This document shows, piece after piece, positions 6,506 to 14,491 of a stretch of 20,074 bases of DNA. This stretch comes from Gammaproteobacteria bacterium (GTDB lineage Bacteria > Pseudomonadota > Gammaproteobacteria > JAJDOJ01): positions 1 to 20,074 of the forward strand of contig JALVEU010000378.1 in assembly GCA_027030565.1 (NCBI GenBank). Reading direction: 5' to 3'. The translations under genes were made by a program, and so were the position numbers. Under the pieces are notes generated by a model. It was not told where the DNA came from. It was given only the letters and a program-made list of their open reading frames with translations, and ran no database searches. Each line of letters begins with the position of its first letter. The stretch's first letter is position 1.

Positions 6506-7869
6506 GGGAAGAACACCCGCACGCCTACGGAGAAGAGCAAGGAGTCCACCTTGCCGCTCTGGCGGGTGCGGGGGCGCTGGAAGCGTCCTTCCACGCCCAC
6601 GTCCGGGTGGATGGACAGATACTTGGCCTCGGCCTCCAGGGCGATGTTGCGTGCCACCATCCAGTCGACTCCGGCGCCTGCGGCCCAGGCCAGGCTCCAG
6701 TCCTGCCCGCTGGGCATTCGGGTGAGATGCCCCTCCGGGGTGGAGTCGTTGGGTTCCGTGAAACCGGCACCCAGGCCCGCCACGGCATATGGGACGATCC
6801 GGTCGTTCCAGAGCGGGTAACGCGCCCGGAGCTGACCGAGAAAGGCCCACACGCTGTGCTCATTGACCTTGAACCCGCCATCGGCCGCATTCACCTCGAA
6901 CTCGTAGTAGTCCACGGCGAGCTCCGCACCCAGGTAGCGGTTCCAGTTGAAACCCAGTGACCCGCTGGTGAGCTGCTGCTTCTCATTGTCGGAGGCCAGG
7001 AATCCCGGCGTGAATTCTTTACCGGATTGCAGCCACCATCCGCCCACGCGCAGGGCCAGGTAGCCGCGCTTGCCGTCTTCCCCGGCACTGGGCCAGCGCA
7101 CCCCCTGGAACTGATCCGCGGCACCGGCCTGGGGGAAATACATGCGGAAACCGGCCGAGAAAACGATGTTGTCGAGGTTCAGGTCCTGCCGCGGACCGGG
7201 CTCGCCCACCCCCGGGACCGGCTGTGGCGGATCGGGGACGTTCTGAGGGGGCACTCGTCCGCGTTTCGTCTCCGTGGTGGCGGAGAAGAAGATGTACTTG
7301 GCCTCGAGATCCAGGGAGAGGTTGGGGGCGAGGTAGTATTCGAGCCCAGTGCCGAGCGTCCCCGCAGTGGAGGTCTCCCGGCTGGTGGGAATCACTGCAT
7401 CGGGGCGGTTCACGGCCTCGAAGGTTCCATCGCTGAATTCGCTGATGCCGAAACCGACACCACCCACCAGATAGGGCACCAGACGCCCATCGCGCAGCGG
7501 GTAGCGCAACCGAACCTGGGGGACGATGGTGTACACCGTCTGCTCGCCCAGCTTGCCGAAGCCCTCGCCGGTGATGTCACCCTCCAGATAATTCAGGGCG
7601 AGCTCCAGGCCGAGATAGCGGCTCAGATCCAGCCCGAGGACGGCGTTGTAGGCGTCGTTGCCCGAATTGTCGGCGATCTTCAACAACGGACTGATCCGGC
7701 TGTCGGCATAGAGGGATTGACCGTATCGCAGCCCCACATAGCTGCGGACGTAGTCCGGATCGAACAGCCACCCCCCCGATCCCAATGCCGCGGCGTGCAC
7801 CCTTGGTGCCAGCATTCCCAGTGCCAGCACGGCAGCAATCACCCCCCCTCTATGCCCCCTGGATGTCAT
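6502..7869 (-). CDS. Outer-membrane protein with two tandem OmpA-like beta-barrel domains
   Basis: This 455-residue protein has a signal peptide over residues 1-27 (ending RVHAA). Two copies of one barrel domain follow, about 40-246 and 268-455. Matching segments include NAVLGLDLSRYLGLELALNY with TSGSLGFNWNRYLGAELAVD, RLRYPLRDGRLVPYLVGGVGFG with RARYPLWNDRIVPYAVAGLGAG, LSLDLEAKYIFFS with IALEAEAKYLSIH, and FSAGFRMYFP with FSVGVRVFFP. Each repeat resembles an 8-stranded OmpA/OmpW-type barrel, and each ends in an aromatic-rich strand. A Pro-rich loop (207-226) lies inside the first copy. There are no cysteines. GGGGAGG precedes the ATG at 7869. The frame is open further upstream, but that part overlaps the opposite-strand MgtC-like gene and lacks export features. 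Function is unknown; it could be a structural or small-solute barrel. Confidence 0.88.
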   Translation of the reverse strand: MTSRGHRGGVIAAVLALGMLAPRVHAAALGSGGWLFDPDYVRSYVGLRYGQSLYADSRISPLLKIADNSGNDAYNAVLGLDLSRYLGLELALNYLEGDITGEGFGKLGEQTVYTIVPQVRLRYPLRDGRLVPYLVGGVGFGISEFSDGTFEAVNRPDAVIPTSRETSTAGTLGTGLEYYLAPNLSLDLEAKYIFFSATTETKRGRVPPQNVPDPPQPVPGVGEPGPRQDLNLDNIVFSAGFRMYFPQAGAADQFQGVRWPSAGEDGKRGYLALRVGGWWLQSGKEFTPGFLASDNEKQQLTSGSLGFNWNRYLGAELAVDYYEFEVNAADGGFKVNEHSVWAFLGQLRARYPLWNDRIVPYAVAGLGAGFTEPNDSTPEGHLTRMPSGQDWSLAWAAGAGVDWMVARNIALEAEAKYLSIHPDVGVEGRFQRPRTRQSGKVDSLLFSVGVRVFFP

Positions 7870-8082
7870 CGCGCGCCTCCCCGTTGACGAGGCCGGCCAT
7901 TCTAGCGCATACCCCCACGCTGCGGCGGGATGGCCAATCCTGGGCGCGCCGCCTCCCAAGAGATATGATCTCATGCGCGCTCCGGACCGCCGCGCCCACA
8001 CATGCGGAGCTGGGTCGTCACCGGAGGCGTCGGGCACGCGCAGCGATCCACCAACACCCACCCGGGAGGGAGCCACTGGAAC

Positions 8083-9357
8083 GTGGAAGCGGACACGCTC
8101 GGTGCGACGGCCGCACACGAGATCCTCCTCTTGACCTCGGCCCTCGCCATCGGCCTGCTCATCGGGCTGGAGCGAGGCTGGCACACGCGTGAGGCCCCGG
8201 AAGGGCAGCGTTTCGCGGGTGTGCGCAGCTATGGTCTGCTCGGTCTGCTCGGCGGCATCCTCGGCTTGCTGAGCCGCACGCTCGGCATGGATCTCCTGGG
8301 CTGGGGTTTCGTTGGCGTCTCCATCGCTGCGACCACGGTGTACTACCTGCGCCGTCGCCAGAGCGGCGATACGGGGATCACGAGCCTGGTGGCGGCGCTC
8401 CTGACTTTCGCGTTGGGCGCCGGCGCCGTACTGGGCCATCTGCCCACCGCGGCGGCCGCGGGCGTCATCGCCGCCGTGGTACTGGGGATGAAGGCGGAGA
8501 TCCATGCCTGGGTGCAGCGGCTCGAGGCCCGGGAGCTGCGGGCCGTGCTGCAGCTGCTGGTGCTCTCGGTGGTGATCCTGCCCGTGTTGCCCGACCGCGG
8601 GTTCGGCCCCTGGCAGGCCCTGAATCCTTATGAAATCTGGTGGATGGTGGTCCTCATCGCCGGGATCTCCTTCGTGGGCTATTTCGCCATGAAGGTGGCC
8701 GGCGCGCGCCGGGGTCTGGTCCTCACGGCCTTGTTCGCGGGCCTGGTCTCCTCCACCGCCCTCACGCTCAACTATGCCCGCATGGCCCAGAACCAGCCCC
8801 GGCTGAGTCCGTGGCTCGCAGCGGGGGTGCTGTTGGCTTGCGGCACGATGTTTCCGCGGGTCCTGCTGGTGGCCACGGTGGTCAACGCGGCCATGTTCGA
8901 CGTCCTCTGGATCCCCATGGCGCTCATGAGCGTGGTCACCTATGGCGCCGCGGCCCTCTTCTACATGGGGCACCTGGACAGCCGCGTGGATGCGGACTCG
9001 GAGGTACGCAACCCCTTGGAGCTCCGTTCAGCCCTGTTGTTCGGTGCACTGCTGGCCGTCATCGCGCTGCTCGGTGCCGGTCTCAAGGTGACCTTCGGAG
9101 AGGCCGGCGTGTTGACCCTGGCGGCCGTGTCGGGTGTGATGGACGTGGACGCCATCAATCTCACGCTTTCGCGCATGTCGCTGGAAGGGCTGCCGATGCA
9201 CACCGCCGCCCTCGGCGTCGTCCTGGCCGCCGCGTCCAACAACGTGGTCAAGGGGCTGCTCGCACTCTTCGTGGGCGGAAGCGGGCTGGGCTTGCGGGTG
9301 TTCCCGGTGCTCCTGCTCTCCGGAGGGGCGGGATTGCTGGGCGTCTGGCTGGCCTAG
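8083..9357 (+). CDS. MgtC/SapB and DUF4010 integral membrane protein
   Basis: This 424-residue multi-spanning inner-membrane protein starts with an MgtC/SapB-type domain (GLLIGLERGW at about 24-33, GVRSYGLLGLLGG at 46-58). A DUF4010-like half follows, with ARRGLVLTALFAGLVSSTALTLNYAR and a C-terminal SGVMDVDAINLTLSRMS segment. MgtC proteins are linked to growth at low magnesium and to modulation of the F-ATPase; the role of the fused form is not established. I prefer the GTG at 8083 (GGAG 10 bases upstream; it begins just before the first helix). An in-frame ATG at 8002 lacks a ribosome-binding site and would add 27 hydrophilic residues. The gene is divergent from the barrel gene across a 213-base gap and is followed by a 168-base gap before the permease gene. 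Confidence 0.85.
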   Translation: MEADTLGATAAHEILLLTSALAIGLLIGLERGWHTREAPEGQRFAGVRSYGLLGLLGGILGLLSRTLGMDLLGWGFVGVSIAATTVYYLRRRQSGDTGITSLVAALLTFALGAGAVLGHLPTAAAAGVIAAVVLGMKAEIHAWVQRLEARELRAVLQLLVLSVVILPVLPDRGFGPWQALNPYEIWWMVVLIAGISFVGYFAMKVAGARRGLVLTALFAGLVSSTALTLNYARMAQNQPRLSPWLAAGVLLACGTMFPRVLLVATVVNAAMFDVLWIPMALMSVVTYGAAALFYMGHLDSRVDADSEVRNPLELRSALLFGALLAVIALLGAGLKVTFGEAGVLTLAAVSGVMDVDAINLTLSRMSLEGLPMHTAALGVVLAAASNNVVKGLLALFVGGSGLGLRVFPVLLLSGGAGLLGVWLA

Positions 9358-9525
9358 CACCGCGAAGCCGACCCGATACAGGGACTCCCCCAGCGGCGCA
9401 GCGGCTGCTAGCATGCGCTGACCCCCGGAGCCGGGTTGGCTGCTGCCGTCTGCTACACGGCCAGCCATGGCGCGCCCGCCCGGTGGACGACATTGTGAAT
9501 CGGAACGTATCTGGAGGGTTTCCCC

Positions 9526-11517
9526 GTGGCCGATGGCACTGGCATCGCAACCGAAGCCGCCGCGCGGTCCGGCGCTGGCGTCAGCAACCTCAAGCCATGG
9601 ATCGCAGCGGCGCTGTTTCTGCTCCTGGCGATCTACCTGTTCAACGTGGTGCCCACGGTGGAGATCGCCTGGGTGTGCGCCTTTCTGCTGCTCACCATCT
9701 ACCTGTTCGCCTTCGAGATCGTCGAGGTCGACGTAGCGGCCGTGACGGTCATGGTGCTCCTGGGGCTCACCACCTTGGCCGCACCGCTGATGAGGCTGGA
9801 GCAGGGTTTGGTCCCCACCACGCGGCTCTTCGACGGGTTCGCCAGCAACGCGGTGATCTCCATCATCGCCGTGATGATCATCGGCGCCGGCTTGGACAAG
9901 ACCGGGATCATGAGCCGGGTCGCCTCATGGATCCTGAAGATCGGCGGCACCACCGAGACCCGTATCATTCCCATCATCTCGGGGACCGTGGCCATCATCT
10001 CCTCGTTCATGCAGAACGTGGGCGCCGCCGCGCTGTTCCTGCCTGTGGTCAGTCGCATCTCCGCCCGTTCGGGCATTCCCATGTCGCGGCTGCTCATGCC
10101 CATGGGCTTCTGTGCCATCTTGGGCGGTACGGTGACCATGGTCGGTTCCAGCCCTCTGATCCTGCTCAACGACTTGATCCTCACCTCCAATCAGGCCCTT
10201 CCCGCAGACCAGGCGGTCCGCACGTGGAGCCTGTTCTCGGTGACGCCGGTCGGTTTGGTACTGGTGGCTACTGGTGTGGTCTATTTCATCCTCGCCGGAC
10301 GTTTCGTCCTCCCGGCGAAAAAGGGCGAAGGGGCCACGGCGGCCAACACCATGGCCTATTTTCGCAAGGTGTACGGGATCGACTACGAGCTCTACGAAGT
10401 GGTCGTCCCACCGGAAAGCCCATTGGTCGGCAAGAAGCTCGACGACATCGAGAAGCAGCATAGGATTCGGGTGATCGCGGCCCTGCGCGGCAGCGACGAT
10501 CTGCGCATCGGTCCCGGCGGGCTGGCGCGCGACGTGGGGATCGAGCCCAATACGGTGCTCGGAATCCTGGCGTCGCCGGAAAACGTGAAGCGGTTTGTCG
10601 AGGCATACGGGCTGATCCTGCGCAACGACCTGGAGACCTTCACCGAGCAGCTGGCGCCCACCAAGGCGGGCATCGCGGAAGTGGTCATTCCGCCAGGCTC
10701 CGAGCTCATCGGCAAGAGCGCCCGGGACGTATGGATGCGCAAGACCTACGGCATCGCCATGGTGGCGTTGCACCGGCAGGGCAAGACCTATCGGGAGGGG
10801 GACGGGATCCGCGACATGAAGCTGCAAGCCGGCGACACGCTGGTGGTGCACACCACCTGGGATGCCCTGGCCCGCCTGGAGAAGGATCCCAACTTCGTGG
10901 TGGTGACCACGGAGTATCCGCACGAGGAACTCCGTCCGCACAAGGTACGCTGGGCGCTGGCCTCGTTCCTGGTGGCCCTGTCCATGGTCCTGTTCACGGA
11001 CATCCGCCTCTCGGTGGCCTTGCTGACTGGAGCCATGGGCATGGTGCTCTCCGGTGTGCTGCGCATGGAGGAGGCCTACCGGGCGGTAAGCTGGAAGACC
11101 GTGTTTCTGCTGGCGAGCCTCATCCCCCTCGGGCTGGCCGTGGAGACCTCGGGCACGGCGGCATGGATCGCCGAACAGACGCTGGCGGTGCTGGGCGACG
11201 TGCCCGCCTGGGTGCTCCAGCTGGCCATCGCGGCCCTGGCCACGTTCTTCACCCTGGTGATGTCCAATGTGGGCGCCACCGTCCTCCTCGTCCCGCTGGC
11301 CATCAACATCGCACTGCGCGCCGGTGCGGATCCGGCGGTGTTTGCGCTCACCGTGGCCATCGCCACCTCCAACTCCTTCCTCATTCCCACCCATCAGGTC
11401 AACGCCCTGATCATGGGTCCAGGAGGCTATCGCGTGCCGGACTTCATGCGGGCCGGTGGGATCATGACGGTCCTCTTCCTGGCCGTCATGATGGTCATGA
11501 TGAACCTCGTCTACTAG
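9526..11517 (+). CDS. SLC13-type permease with two TrkA-C (RCK_C) domains
   Basis: This 663-residue transporter begins at GTG 9526 with GGAGGG 7 bases upstream. The N-terminal membrane half (about 25-262) and the C-terminal half (about 473-663) carry the paired signatures of the divalent anion/sodium symporter and ArsB/NhaD superfamily: QNVGAAALFLP (163-173), GGTVTMVGSSPLILLND (200-216), SNVGATVLLVP (580-590), and a last segment TSNSFLIPTHQVNALIMGPGGY. Between them lie two cytoplasmic TrkA-C domains (about 283-365 and 378-460), each with the hallmark pattern of P-x-SxLxGK followed by a G-D/R-x-L strand. Relatives such as E. coli YfbS have the same layout. The substrate (sulfate, dicarboxylate or sodium-coupled anion) cannot be read from sequence. 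The gene ends 8 bases before nhaD, so the two are surely cotranscribed. Confidence 0.88.
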   Translation: MADGTGIATEAAARSGAGVSNLKPWIAAALFLLLAIYLFNVVPTVEIAWVCAFLLLTIYLFAFEIVEVDVAAVTVMVLLGLTTLAAPLMRLEQGLVPTTRLFDGFASNAVISIIAVMIIGAGLDKTGIMSRVASWILKIGGTTETRIIPIISGTVAIISSFMQNVGAAALFLPVVSRISARSGIPMSRLLMPMGFCAILGGTVTMVGSSPLILLNDLILTSNQALPADQAVRTWSLFSVTPVGLVLVATGVVYFILAGRFVLPAKKGEGATAANTMAYFRKVYGIDYELYEVVVPPESPLVGKKLDDIEKQHRIRVIAALRGSDDLRIGPGGLARDVGIEPNTVLGILASPENVKRFVEAYGLILRNDLETFTEQLAPTKAGIAEVVIPPGSELIGKSARDVWMRKTYGIAMVALHRQGKTYREGDGIRDMKLQAGDTLVVHTTWDALARLEKDPNFVVVTTEYPHEELRPHKVRWALASFLVALSMVLFTDIRLSVALLTGAMGMVLSGVLRMEEAYRAVSWKTVFLLASLIPLGLAVETSGTAAWIAEQTLAVLGDVPAWVLQLAIAALATFFTLVMSNVGATVLLVPLAINIALRAGADPAVFALTVAIATSNSFLIPTHQVNALIMGPGGYRVPDFMRAGGIMTVLFLAVMMVMMNLVY

Positions 11518-11525
11518 GAATCAGG

Positions 11526-12950
11526 ATGCCTAAAGCACATACCTTCCTACGGGGACTGCTGGTCGTGTTCCTAGCCCCCATGCCCGGACCCCTCCTGGCC
11601 GCCGAACACGCAGCCGATGCCCTGGATCTCACCCGGAGCCCGGTGGGCTACATGGCACTGGCGGTGTTCGTGCTGGCCTACCTCGTGGTGATGGCCGAGG
11701 AGTTCACACATCTGCGCAAGTCCAAGCCGGTGATCCTTGCCGCCGGCATCATCTGGGCCATGATCGCGTACGTGTATGTGGCGCATGGCATCCCGCATAC
11801 GGCCGAAGCGGCCCTGCGCCACAACCTGGAGGAATACGCGGAGCTGATGCTCTTTCTCCTGGTGGCGATGACCTACATCAACGCCATGGACGAGCGCGGG
11901 GTCTTCGATGCCCTCAGGGCCTGGCTCCTCGAGAAGGGCTTCGGATTCCGGACGTTGTTCTGGATGACCGGTACCCTGGCGTTCTTCATCTCGCCGGTGG
12001 CCGACAACCTCACCACGGCCCTGCTCATGTGTGCGGTGGTGTTGGCGGTGGGCAAGGACAGCCCGCGCTTCGTGGCCCTGGCCTGCATCAACATCGTGGT
12101 GGCGGCCAATGCAGGGGGTGCCTTCAGCCCTTTCGGCGACATCACCACACTGATGGTCTGGCAGGCGGGCATCGTGGATTTCTGGACCTTCTTCGCCCTG
12201 TTCGTGCCCTCGGTGGTCAACTTCGTGGTCCCCGCGGCCATCATGCATTTCGCGGTCCCCGGTGCCGCGCCCGGGGCGGTCCGGGAGTCGGTGCGGATGC
12301 TCCCGGGCGCGCGGCGCATCATCGGACTGTTCATCCTGACCATCGCCACGGCCGTGGCCTTCCACAACTTCCTCTTCCTGCCGCCGGTGATCGGTATGCT
12401 GACCGGCCTGGCCTACCTGCAGTTGTTCGGGTACTACCTGAAGATGAAGGCGTGCCGGAGCCTACGGGACACGGCCGAAGAAGCCGAGAAGATCGGCGAC
12501 GTGGTGCCCTTCGACGTCTTCAACCGGATCGCCCGGGCCGAGTGGGACACGCTGCTGTTCTTTTACGGCGTGGTGATGTGTGTGGGTGGGCTGGGATTCA
12601 TCGGCTATCTGGCCAAGCTGAGCGAAGTGATCTATACGGGGTGGGGTGCCACCCTGGCCAATGTCACGGTGGGCGTGCTTTCGGCCATCGTGGACAACAT
12701 CCCCATCATGTTCGCGGTGCTGAAGATGAATCCGGACATGTCCATGGGGCAGTGGCTCCTGGTCACCCTCACCGCCGGCGTGGGGGGCTCGCTCCTGTCC
12801 ATCGGCTCGGCGGCCGGAGTGGCGCTCATGGGTCAGGCCCGCGGGATGTATACCTTCTTTTCGCATCTGAAGTGGACCCCGGTCATCGCCTTGGGCTACG
12901 CTGCGAGCATCTGGGTGCACATGTGGATCAATGCGCGATACTTCCAGTAG
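11526..12950 (+). CDS. nhaD: NhaD-type sodium/proton antiporter
   Basis: This 474-residue inner-membrane antiporter exchanges cytoplasmic sodium or lithium for external protons. A hydrophobic signal-like leader (residues 8-26) precedes multiple membrane helices. The conserved NhaD segments are present: AEEFTHLRKSKPVI (57-70), ISPVADNLTTALL (155-167), NAGGAFSPFGDITTLMVW (195-212), and in the second half SAIVDNIPIMFAV and GGSLLSIGSAAGVALMG. The acidic residues within helices (Asp160, Asp205 and the second-half DNIP Asp) are the expected ion-binding positions. AGGA precedes the ATG at 11526, only 8 bases after the permease stop. NhaD proteins are common in marine, haloalkaliphilic and sulfur-oxidising bacteria, which colours the guess about habitat. 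Confidence 0.95.
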   Translation: MPKAHTFLRGLLVVFLAPMPGPLLAAEHAADALDLTRSPVGYMALAVFVLAYLVVMAEEFTHLRKSKPVILAAGIIWAMIAYVYVAHGIPHTAEAALRHNLEEYAELMLFLLVAMTYINAMDERGVFDALRAWLLEKGFGFRTLFWMTGTLAFFISPVADNLTTALLMCAVVLAVGKDSPRFVALACINIVVAANAGGAFSPFGDITTLMVWQAGIVDFWTFFALFVPSVVNFVVPAAIMHFAVPGAAPGAVRESVRMLPGARRIIGLFILTIATAVAFHNFLFLPPVIGMLTGLAYLQLFGYYLKMKACRSLRDTAEEAEKIGDVVPFDVFNRIARAEWDTLLFFYGVVMCVGGLGFIGYLAKLSEVIYTGWGATLANVTVGVLSAIVDNIPIMFAVLKMNPDMSMGQWLLVTLTAGVGGSLLSIGSAAGVALMGQARGMYTFFSHLKWTPVIALGYAASIWVHMWINARYFQ

Positions 12951-13026
12951 CCGGACCTGGACGATTTTCCGCACCGTAACCACGCTCGGACGGCCGCTGC
13001 AGGCCCTCCGCGAGACCCCAAAGGCG

Positions 13027-14382
13027 ATGGCGAGGCCCGCGGTATGCGCGCGGGCCTGGGCGTGCGTGCTGCTCTTGGCATGGGTACCGGCGGCCTGGCC
13101 GAAGACGCTGCCGCAGCGCCAGACGCTGGCCCCCATGCTGGAGCAGGTGCTGCCGGCCGTGGTGAACATCGTCACGCGAACTCGTGTACGGGTGCAGGCA
13201 CATCCGCTGCTCGACGATCCTTTCTTCCGGCGGTTCTTCGACTTGCCCGAGCCGGAACGCGAGTCGTTGAGCGTGGGCTCGGGCGTCATCGTCGATGCCA
13301 AGCATGGTTATATCGTCACCAACCACCATGTGATCGACAACGCCGACGTCATCACTGTGACACTGCGTGATCAGCGGCGCATCCAAGCCAAAGTGGTGGG
13401 CACGGATCCCGAGGCCGACGTGGCGGTCCTGCAGATCAAGGCCAAGGATCTCAAGGCCATCCCCCTGGGCGATTCCGACACATTGCGCGTGGGCGACTTC
13501 GTGGTGGCCATCGGCAGTCCTTTCGGGCTGGGCCAGACCGTCACCTATGGGATCGTCAGCGCCCTGGGGCGCTCGGGCCTGGGTATCGAGGGCTATGAGA
13601 ATTTCATCCAGACCGACGCATCCATCAATCCGGGCAACTCTGGAGGCCCCCTGCTCACCACCGATGGCATGCTGGTCGGGATCAATGCCGCGATCGTGGG
13701 ACCCTCCGGTGGCAATATCGGCATTGGATTCGCCATTCCGAGCAACATGGTCAAGGCGATCATGGAGCAGCTCATCCGCCACGGTGAAGTCCGTCGGGGG
13801 CAGCTGGGGGTGCTCATTCAGGACCTCACACCCGAGCTTGCCCGTGCCTTCGGCCTCAAAGGCACGGAAGGCGCAGTCATCGCACGGGTGCTGCCGGGCT
13901 CGGCTGCCGAAAAGGCCGGTATCCAGCAGGGAGACGTGGTGGTGGAAGCCAACGGCCACCCGATCCGCAGTGGCGCGGACCTGCGCAACGCCATCGGCCT
14001 GGTACGCGCCGGAGAGCCGATCCGTCTCGAGATCGTGCGCGACGGCAGACGCAAGACCATCCAAGCCCGGGTGGGCGATCCGAACCGTGCCAAGGCAGCC
14101 GGAGAACAGCTCAGCCCGAAGCTCGCCGGAGCCTTGTTGGGACCGATCCCTGCCCGTCATCCGCTGCACGGGCGCGTGGAAGGCGTCGCCATCCTGGAAG
14201 TAAAGCGCGGCTCACCAGCGTGGCAGGCCGGGCTCCGGGCCGGAGACGTCATCGTCTCTGCAAATCGCCGGCCCGTGGCCCGTGTCTCCGACCTCCGGAA
14301 GGCCCTGCACAACACAGACACCACATCCCTGCTCCTGCATGTCCTGCGCGGCCAGGAGGCCTTCTACGTCGTCATCGAGTGA
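13027..14382 (+). CDS. DegP/DegQ (HtrA, MucD-like) periplasmic serine protease
   Basis: This 451-residue Do-family protease degrades or holds misfolded envelope proteins. A signal peptide covers residues 1-26. The trypsin-like domain has the catalytic triad His101 (TNHHVID), Asp131 (DPEADVAVLQ) and Ser205 (NPGNSGGP). Two PDZ domains follow (about 258-350 and 370-450). The loop between MLEQVLPAVVNI and the protease core is short, as in DegQ and MucD, not the long LA loop of E. coli DegP. The start is uncertain: an in-frame ATG at 12931 overlaps the nhaD stop by 20 bases and would add 32 residues. I prefer 13027 because it begins a normal signal peptide, though its ribosome-binding site (AAAGG, 2 bases away) is poor. 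It follows nhaD in the same operon direction and precedes ftsH by 109 bases. Confidence 0.93.
   Translation: MARPAVCARAWACVLLLAWVPAAWPKTLPQRQTLAPMLEQVLPAVVNIVTRTRVRVQAHPLLDDPFFRRFFDLPEPERESLSVGSGVIVDAKHGYIVTNHHVIDNADVITVTLRDQRRIQAKVVGTDPEADVAVLQIKAKDLKAIPLGDSDTLRVGDFVVAIGSPFGLGQTVTYGIVSALGRSGLGIEGYENFIQTDASINPGNSGGPLLTTDGMLVGINAAIVGPSGGNIGIGFAIPSNMVKAIMEQLIRHGEVRRGQLGVLIQDLTPELARAFGLKGTEGAVIARVLPGSAAEKAGIQQGDVVVEANGHPIRSGADLRNAIGLVRAGEPIRLEIVRDGRRKTIQARVGDPNRAKAAGEQLSPKLAGALLGPIPARHPLHGRVEGVAILEVKRGSPAWQAGLRAGDVIVSANRRPVARVSDLRKALHNTDTTSLLLHVLRGQEAFYVVIE
13033..13057 (+). other. 9-bp hairpin over the protease start region
   Basis: AGGCCCGCG and CGCGGGCCT form a perfect 9-bp stem with a 7-base loop, starting 4 bases after the preferred protease ATG (13029). 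It would hinder translation initiation or act as a weak terminator for nhaD. No U run follows, so a translational effect is the more natural reading. Confidence 0.4.
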
Positions 14383-14419
14383 GGCCGACGCACGGGCCCT
14401 TGTGATCGAGTCCGGTGCA

Positions 14420-14439
14420 TCGCACATTTAGGCGTGCGA
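14420..14439. promoter_or_regulatory. Inverted repeat upstream of ftsH, candidate operator
   Basis: TCGCAC-N8-GTGCGA is a perfect 6-bp dyad with an AT-rich spacer (ATTTAGGC), located 52 bases before the ftsH start in the 109-base gap after the protease gene. The spacing suits a dimeric regulator; no known consensus is claimed. A heat-shock sigma32 promoter was looked for and not found. Confidence 0.35.
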
Positions 14440-14491
14440 CCAAATACCGGGGCGCGCGTGCCTTGGGGCATGCCATCGGCGAGGAGGCGCT

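Noticed and set aside
7870..8973. Upstream extension of the barrel gene frame
   Set aside because: It reads through as Arg/Gln/Glu/His-rich sequence opposite the MgtC-like gene; the signal peptide and GGAGG site place the start at 7869.
8640..10463. 607-codon plus-strand open frame across the MgtC-like and permease genes
   Set aside because: It is a +1-type shadow of two membrane protein genes and yields Arg/Gly/His-rich sequence without helices.
9925..11394. 489-codon minus-strand open frame opposite the permease gene
   Set aside because: It is antisense to a gene with two recognisable transporter halves and two TrkA-C domains; the product is His/Gln/Gly-rich with no domain.
12928..14169. 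413-codon minus-strand open frame opposite the protease gene
   Set aside because: The plus strand encodes an intact His-Asp-Ser triad and PDZ domains; this frame is a complement artefact.
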